The position numbers and the translations under genes were made by a program. This document shows, piece by piece, positions 7,212 through 9,986 of a DNA stretch of 9,986 nt. The notes beneath the pieces were generated by a model that was not told the DNA's origin, made no database searches, and was given only the letters and a program-made list of their open reading frames with translations. The stretch's first letter is position 1. Every line of letters starts with the position of its first letter. Source of the stretch: Bacillota bacterium (GTDB taxonomy: Bacteria; Bacillota; Clostridia; Lachnospirales; Cellulosilyticaceae); NCBI GenBank assembly GCA_023457875.1, contig JAEXBC010000473.1, positions 1-9,986 on the forward strand, read 5' to 3'.

Positions 7212-7774
7212 AGGTTTATCATTCTCCCTTTACTTTCCTCTATATCAGCAATGTATCCCTTCCCATTCTCACTATGCCAATAATAGTAATCTTTTTTTGG
7301 GGTGGCATAACACTCTAAAATACTCATGATTGTGCCACCATGAACCACCAGTGCAATAGTCCGATACCCTGCTTTTAGGCTTTTTTCAACTACAGCCTGA
7401 AAGGCCATGACGCAACGCTTTTTAAATGCTTTAGGATCTTCTCCCATTGGAAAAGGCAACGTTCCATTACTGTCTACCCATGCTTGGTACTTAGGATTAT
7501 TAGATAACTCTTCATAACTTTTATTTTCAAACTCTCCAAAATCACATTCTCTCAAATTCATGCAAATGATTGGACTTATTTCTGGATAAATGAGTTTGGC
7601 TGTTTCTTGACATCTGATAAGGGGACTTGTAAATACAGCCTCCACCTTAGGATAATGGATGTGGTCTAATACCCTTATGCCTTCCTTACATAATGGCTCA
7701 TCTGTGCTACCAATATATCTTTTGCGTAAATTCCCTGCAGTTGCAAAATGACGAAGCAAGACGATTTTAAGCAT
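7196..7774 (-). CDS. cobC: Alpha-ribazole phosphatase CobC-like histidine phosphatase
   Basis: A 192-residue cytoplasmic phosphatase of the histidine phosphatase (phosphoglycerate mutase-like) family, expected to remove phosphate from alpha-ribazole phosphate or adenosylcobalamin 5'-phosphate. The catalytic core is complete: Arg8 and His9 (LLRHFATAGN), Arg54 in SPLIRCQET, Glu76 in LRECDFGEFE, and the second His145 in VVHGGT. The usual RHG triad reads RHF here; Phe replaces Gly, so it is a variant but the phospho-accepting His is kept. KRYIGSTDEPL (18-28) matches CobC-type family members. The ATG at 7774 overlaps the upstream CobU-like gene by 8 bases and its ribosome site is weak (GGTG), consistent with coupled translation. 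The operon position supports CobC over a general phosphatase. Confidence 0.9.
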   Translation of the reverse strand: MLKIVLLRHFATAGNLRKRYIGSTDEPLCKEGIRVLDHIHYPKVEAVFTSPLIRCQETAKLIYPEISPIICMNLRECDFGEFENKSYEELSNNPKYQAWVDSNGTLPFPMGEDPKAFKKRCVMAFQAVVEKSLKAGYRTIALVVHGGTIMSILECYATPKKDYYYWHSENGKGYIADIEESKGRMINLCTIH

Positions 7775-8153
7775 CTTTAATCACCATCCCAATGCCACAA
7801 CTCACACGGTGAACCTGCTTGGCCATCTTGGCAAGGTGACAACAAATTCTACCTGTTACCTCTCTATATATACGCTCATAAGGATCGATTGGCACAATAC
7901 CACAGCCTAATTCATCTACAATGATGACGATATTAGGATTATGCTCAATCATCTGATTGACTAGACTATAAATATCCTTTTCTTCCTTTAACATTCGTTC
8001 TATCCACAAGTGAAAATGATTCACCACAGGTTTTTTTAGCAATTCCTGAATACTACAGTCCTTACCATCAGCTACATCCTTTTCCTTCCTACCAGTTAAC
8101 ATCAAAGCATAATGCAGCTTTCCCTGATAGGCACCACCACTAATTAACCACAT
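7767..8153 (-). CDS. Short divergent CobU-like protein (P-loop, cobinamide kinase/guanylyltransferase family)
   Basis: A 128-residue protein, clearly shorter than CobU (about 180). The N-terminus has a Walker A-like GGAYQGKL (6-13), with Leu where CobU has Ser/Thr. The C-terminal half, DELGCGIVPIDPYERIYREV (80-99) through GRICCHLAKMAKQVHRVSCGIGMVIK, aligns well with the CobU segment that reads NEVGMGIVPEN and ends in SGIGVKIK in Salmonella. The middle region with the guanylylated His and the ECxTxxVTN block of CobU is absent. The operon also has a fuller CobU (9009-9545), so this is a second family member whose activity is uncertain: it may assist CobU, have another role, or be degenerate. 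The start at 8153 has a strong AGGGGG site 7 bases upstream; it overlaps cobS by 10 bases and cobC by 8. Proteins of this kind are sometimes called cobalbumin biosynthesis proteins. Confidence 0.75.
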   Translation of the reverse strand: MWLISGGAYQGKLHYALMLTGRKEKDVADGKDCSIQELLKKPVVNHFHLWIERMLKEEKDIYSLVNQMIEHNPNIVIIVDELGCGIVPIDPYERIYREVTGRICCHLAKMAKQVHRVSCGIGMVIKDA

Positions 8154-8911
8154 ATTTTACCCCCTAGCATGATACAAACGGCCATAACCAGCTCGCAAAG
8201 TTGAAGGAAATACCCTGCCAGATCACCTGTAATTCCTCCAAATTCCTTCACTGATACATAATAATAATAGACAAAGGTCAATAATGCGGCCATTAAGCAA
8301 ATAACGCCTAAATACCAGTTAATCAAGAGCATACAAAGCGCACACAAAACAATAAAAACGATCATGACCTTTCCAGTTAATTTCTTATTCGCTTCACTGG
8401 AAAAGGTAGCTACTAATCCGGTATCCTTTGCTAAAGGAAACAAGACCACAGCTAATCCGCTGAGGGCCCTAGAAAGTATAAAGCCAACTAGTAGTATCTC
8501 TAATTGGGTTTGTGTCACTTCATACCATGTACCATAGGTTAAAAGATAATAGCCCACACAAGCAATTACTGCAAAGGCCCCTGAGTTGGGATCCTTTAGA
8601 ATCTGTAGTTTTTTCTCCATTGATTGATAGGAACGGCGGGCATCCATTGTATCCATAAAGCCATCCATATGAATCCCTCCAGTGATGACAAGTGGAATCA
8701 GTATAATGACTGCTGTATAAAACACATGACTTATGGGTAAATAACCAGATATCCTATGCCAAAGATAAACTATACCACCTATAATCAGACCCACCAGTGG
8801 AAAGAAACACATCACATACTTCATATTCTCCTTTGACCAAGCCACCTTTGGCATTGGGAGCTTTGAATACATCGAAAAAGCAATGATTAGACTATAAAAA
8901 ATTTGTTTCAT
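8144..8911 (-). CDS. cobS: Adenosylcobinamide-GDP ribazoletransferase (cobalamin synthase) CobS
   Basis: Polytopic membrane enzyme (255 residues, usual length) that joins AdoCbi-GDP with alpha-ribazole or its phosphate to give adenosylcobalamin or its phosphate, releasing GMP. Diagnostic blocks are present: the N-terminal FSMYSKLPMP (12-21), the metal-binding GGIHMDGFMDTMDA (78-91, usually GGLHLDGLADTADA), KDPNSGAFAV (106-115) and FGGITGDLAGYFLQLCEL (224-241). Hydrophobic segments lie near 35-52, 62-78, 112-128, 136-160, 182-215 and 238-250. The ATG at 8911 has AGG 6 bases upstream, with AAAGG a little further. The gene follows cobU after a 97-base gap, the largest break inside this operon, and overlaps the short CobU-like gene by 10 bases. 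Confidence 0.96.
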   Translation of the reverse strand: MKQIFYSLIIAFSMYSKLPMPKVAWSKENMKYVMCFFPLVGLIIGGIVYLWHRISGYLPISHVFYTAVIILIPLVITGGIHMDGFMDTMDARRSYQSMEKKLQILKDPNSGAFAVIACVGYYLLTYGTWYEVTQTQLEILLVGFILSRALSGLAVVLFPLAKDTGLVATFSSEANKKLTGKVMIVFIVLCALCMLLINWYLGVICLMAALLTFVYYYYVSVKEFGGITGDLAGYFLQLCELVMAVCIMLGGKICG

Positions 8912-8929
8912 ATTAGACCTATACCTTTC

Positions 8930-8977
8930 TCATTTATGCCTTTCGTTGAAACGAAAAATATAAAACCGTATTCTCAT
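8930..8977 (-). other. Possible 15-residue leader ORF between cobU and cobS
   Basis: An ATG at 8977 with AGGAAGG 9 bases before it opens a frame encoding MRIRFYIFRFNERHK and ending in TGA at 8930, 19 bases before the cobS start. The ribosome site is decent, but the peptide is short, resembles nothing I know and could be chance. It spans the palindrome at 8941-8956. Confidence 0.2.
8941..8956. repeat. 16-base palindrome in the cobU-cobS gap
   Basis: TTTCGTT and AACGAAA flank a two-base centre, a 7-base perfect inverted repeat. As RNA it would fold as a short hairpin with about five paired bases and a six-base loop. There is no downstream U-run on the minus strand, so it is not a standard terminator. 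It could be an operator, an mRNA processing or stability element, or chance in AT-rich sequence. Confidence 0.35.
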
Positions 8978-9008
8978 GACTTAAAGCCTTCCTATCTTAG
9001 TCCAACTT

Positions 9009-9545
9009 TCATAAACAGCTTATATGCTTTATTATAATTGGAATGCCATGAACCACTTCTATTACCTCTTGGGCTAAGTTACTCATCCTACAATTAATTT
9101 CTCCAAGAACCCTAAGATACTCACGTGTTGAAGCATCATAACTGCATCCAGCTTCAAAGACATTGTTGGTGACCACCACAAGATGAGCTGATTGTTGTAT
9201 TAGCTTTTCCACTCCAGTAAGGACACTTTTAATCGTATTTTCTTTTGCGCCATTGCTATCAAACATCTCATTAGATACCAGGTTAGACATACACTCAAGT
9301 AGCACAGCCGCATGACTTGGTAATTGAAGTTTATAAAGGTCAGTATAGCATTCCAGTGTTAAAAAATGTTTGTTTTGTCGCATGAGCCGATGTTTTTGAA
9401 TTCTTATTTCTGTCTCTTGATCATGGGGCTTCATTGTTGCAATATAAATTAAATTACTTTCTGATGCTTTAGCGTATTTTTGGATTAAGTCTTCCGCATA
9501 TTCCGATTTACCACTTCCGCTACCACCTATTATGATTGATACCAT
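9009..9545 (-). CDS. cobU: Adenosylcobinamide kinase / adenosylcobinamide-phosphate guanylyltransferase CobU
   Basis: A 178-residue cytoplasmic enzyme, normal CobU length, that phosphorylates adenosylcobinamide and transfers GMP to adenosylcobinamide phosphate, giving the AdoCbi-GDP used by CobS. It shows Walker A GGSGSGKS (7-14), then IATMKPHDQETEIRIQKHRLMR (35-56), whose His52 matches the guanylylated His46 of Salmonella CobU. Next come LLECMSNLVSNEMF (82-95) and a C-terminal NLAQEVIEVVHGIPIIIK. The usual NEVGMGIVPEN block is changed here to NNVFEAGCSYD (127-137): the Glu is Asn and IVP is lost. The ATG at 9545 has AAAGGA about 6 bases upstream. It lies 22 bases after cobT and 97 before cobS. 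A second, shorter CobU-like protein in the operon keeps the block that is altered here. Confidence 0.88.
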   Translation of the reverse strand: MVSIIIGGSGSGKSEYAEDLIQKYAKASESNLIYIATMKPHDQETEIRIQKHRLMRQNKHFLTLECYTDLYKLQLPSHAAVLLECMSNLVSNEMFDSNGAKENTIKSVLTGVEKLIQQSAHLVVVTNNVFEAGCSYDASTREYLRVLGEINCRMSNLAQEVIEVVHGIPIIIKHISCL

Positions 9546-9567
9546 ACTGTTTCCTTTCTTATGTATT

Positions 9568-9986
9568 TTATAATGGCTGATATGCCTCCATTTCTATCTG
9601 ATGAAAGGTACTCATCTGATTGTAAACAGCAAGACCCATATCTAATAATGGAAATAATGCGATTGCACCAGTACCCTCACCAAGACACATCTCACAGGTG
9701 ATATATGGCCTAACACCAAGGGCCTCTAAAAGAAGTCCTCCTGCATTTTCCTTTGACATATGTGAAGGCATTATAAAATCATGGACTTTGGGCTCAAGGC
9801 ATTTTGCTATGAGTGCTGCTACAGCAGAAATAAAGCCGTCCATGACGATGGGGATTCGTAAAGCCCCGCCACCTAAAAATACGCCCACAAGGCCTGCAAT
9901 ATCATAACCTCCTACCTTGGAGAGTACATCAATGGGGTCGTCTTTATCAGGCTTATTTCTTTCAATTGCTTCCTTGATTACCTGTA
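9568..9986 (-). CDS. cobT: Nicotinate-nucleotide-dimethylbenzimidazole phosphoribosyltransferase CobT (C-terminal part)
   Basis: The frame runs unbroken off the window edge, so only the last 138 or so of about 350 residues are present; the first complete codon is at 9984-9982. CobT transfers phosphoribose from nicotinate mononucleotide to the lower-ligand base (5,6-dimethylbenzimidazole or an analogue), giving alpha-ribazole phosphate. Visible family blocks are GGYDIAGLVGVFLGGGALRI, PIVMDGFISAVAAL, FIMPSHMSKENAG and CLGEGTGA; the Glu of the last block is the catalytic base of the family (Glu317 in Salmonella). The GTG at 9888 lies inside the domain and is not the start. It is the most upstream gene visible in the operon, with cobU 22 bases after it. 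Confidence 0.96.
   Translation of the reverse strand, partial: QVIKEAIERNKPDKDDPIDVLSKVGGYDIAGLVGVFLGGGALRIPIVMDGFISAVAALIAKCLEPKVHDFIMPSHMSKENAGGLLLEALGVRPYITCEMCLGEGTGAIALFPLLDMGLAVYNQMSTFHQIEMEAYQPL

Noticed and set aside
9698..9907. Plus-strand 69-codon frame opposite cobT
   Set aside because: Antisense to conserved CobT blocks; no independent support.

Overview
The window looks like ordinary chromosome from a low-GC Gram-positive anaerobe of the Clostridia, plausibly Lachnospiraceae-like. This is inferred from AT-rich codon use, AGGAGG-type ribosome binding sites, a TTG start, a glycine/methionine-rich ABC exporter N-terminus and a clostridial-style cobalamin gene set with two CobU-related genes. 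I cannot name the species. Every gene I can support lies on the minus strand, so transcription runs from high to low coordinates.

Region 1 (about 9986 down to 3617) is a tightly packed late cobalamin operon in the order cobT (C-terminal part only), cobU, cobS, a short CobU-like gene, cobC, cbiB, cobD, cbiP. Together these cover: amidation of adenosylcobyrinate a,c-diamide to cobyrate (CbiP); making (R)-1-amino-2-propanol phosphate (CobD) and attaching it (CbiB); activation to AdoCbi-GDP (CobU); making alpha-ribazole phosphate (CobT); joining the lower ligand (CobS); and removing phosphate (CobC). Several neighbours overlap by 8-19 bases, which suggests translational coupling. Corrin-ring genes, the operon promoter and any B12 riboswitch are not in the window; they may lie upstream beyond 9986.

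Region 2 (3616-2771) holds a 305-base gap with no recognisable gene but with short ORFs that could be remnants, then a small four-helix membrane protein resembling DUF2809, then a 163-base gap with a strong sigma-A-type promoter and a cluster of GTTAA-based palindromes.

Region 3 (2770 to 1) is a MarR regulator followed by two half-type ABC exporter genes, each joined to its upstream neighbour at or near the stop codon. The first exporter subunit has Asp in place of the Walker B catalytic Glu and Gln in place of the H-loop His, as in the degenerate-site subunit of heterodimeric exporters. The second subunit is cut by the window edge. This is most simply an autoregulated drug- or lipid-exporter operon.

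I found no tRNA, rRNA, CRISPR array, insertion sequence or obvious new system. The points most worth a second look are the two CobU-type proteins, which keep different halves of the CobU motif set, and the layered palindromes at the marR promoter.
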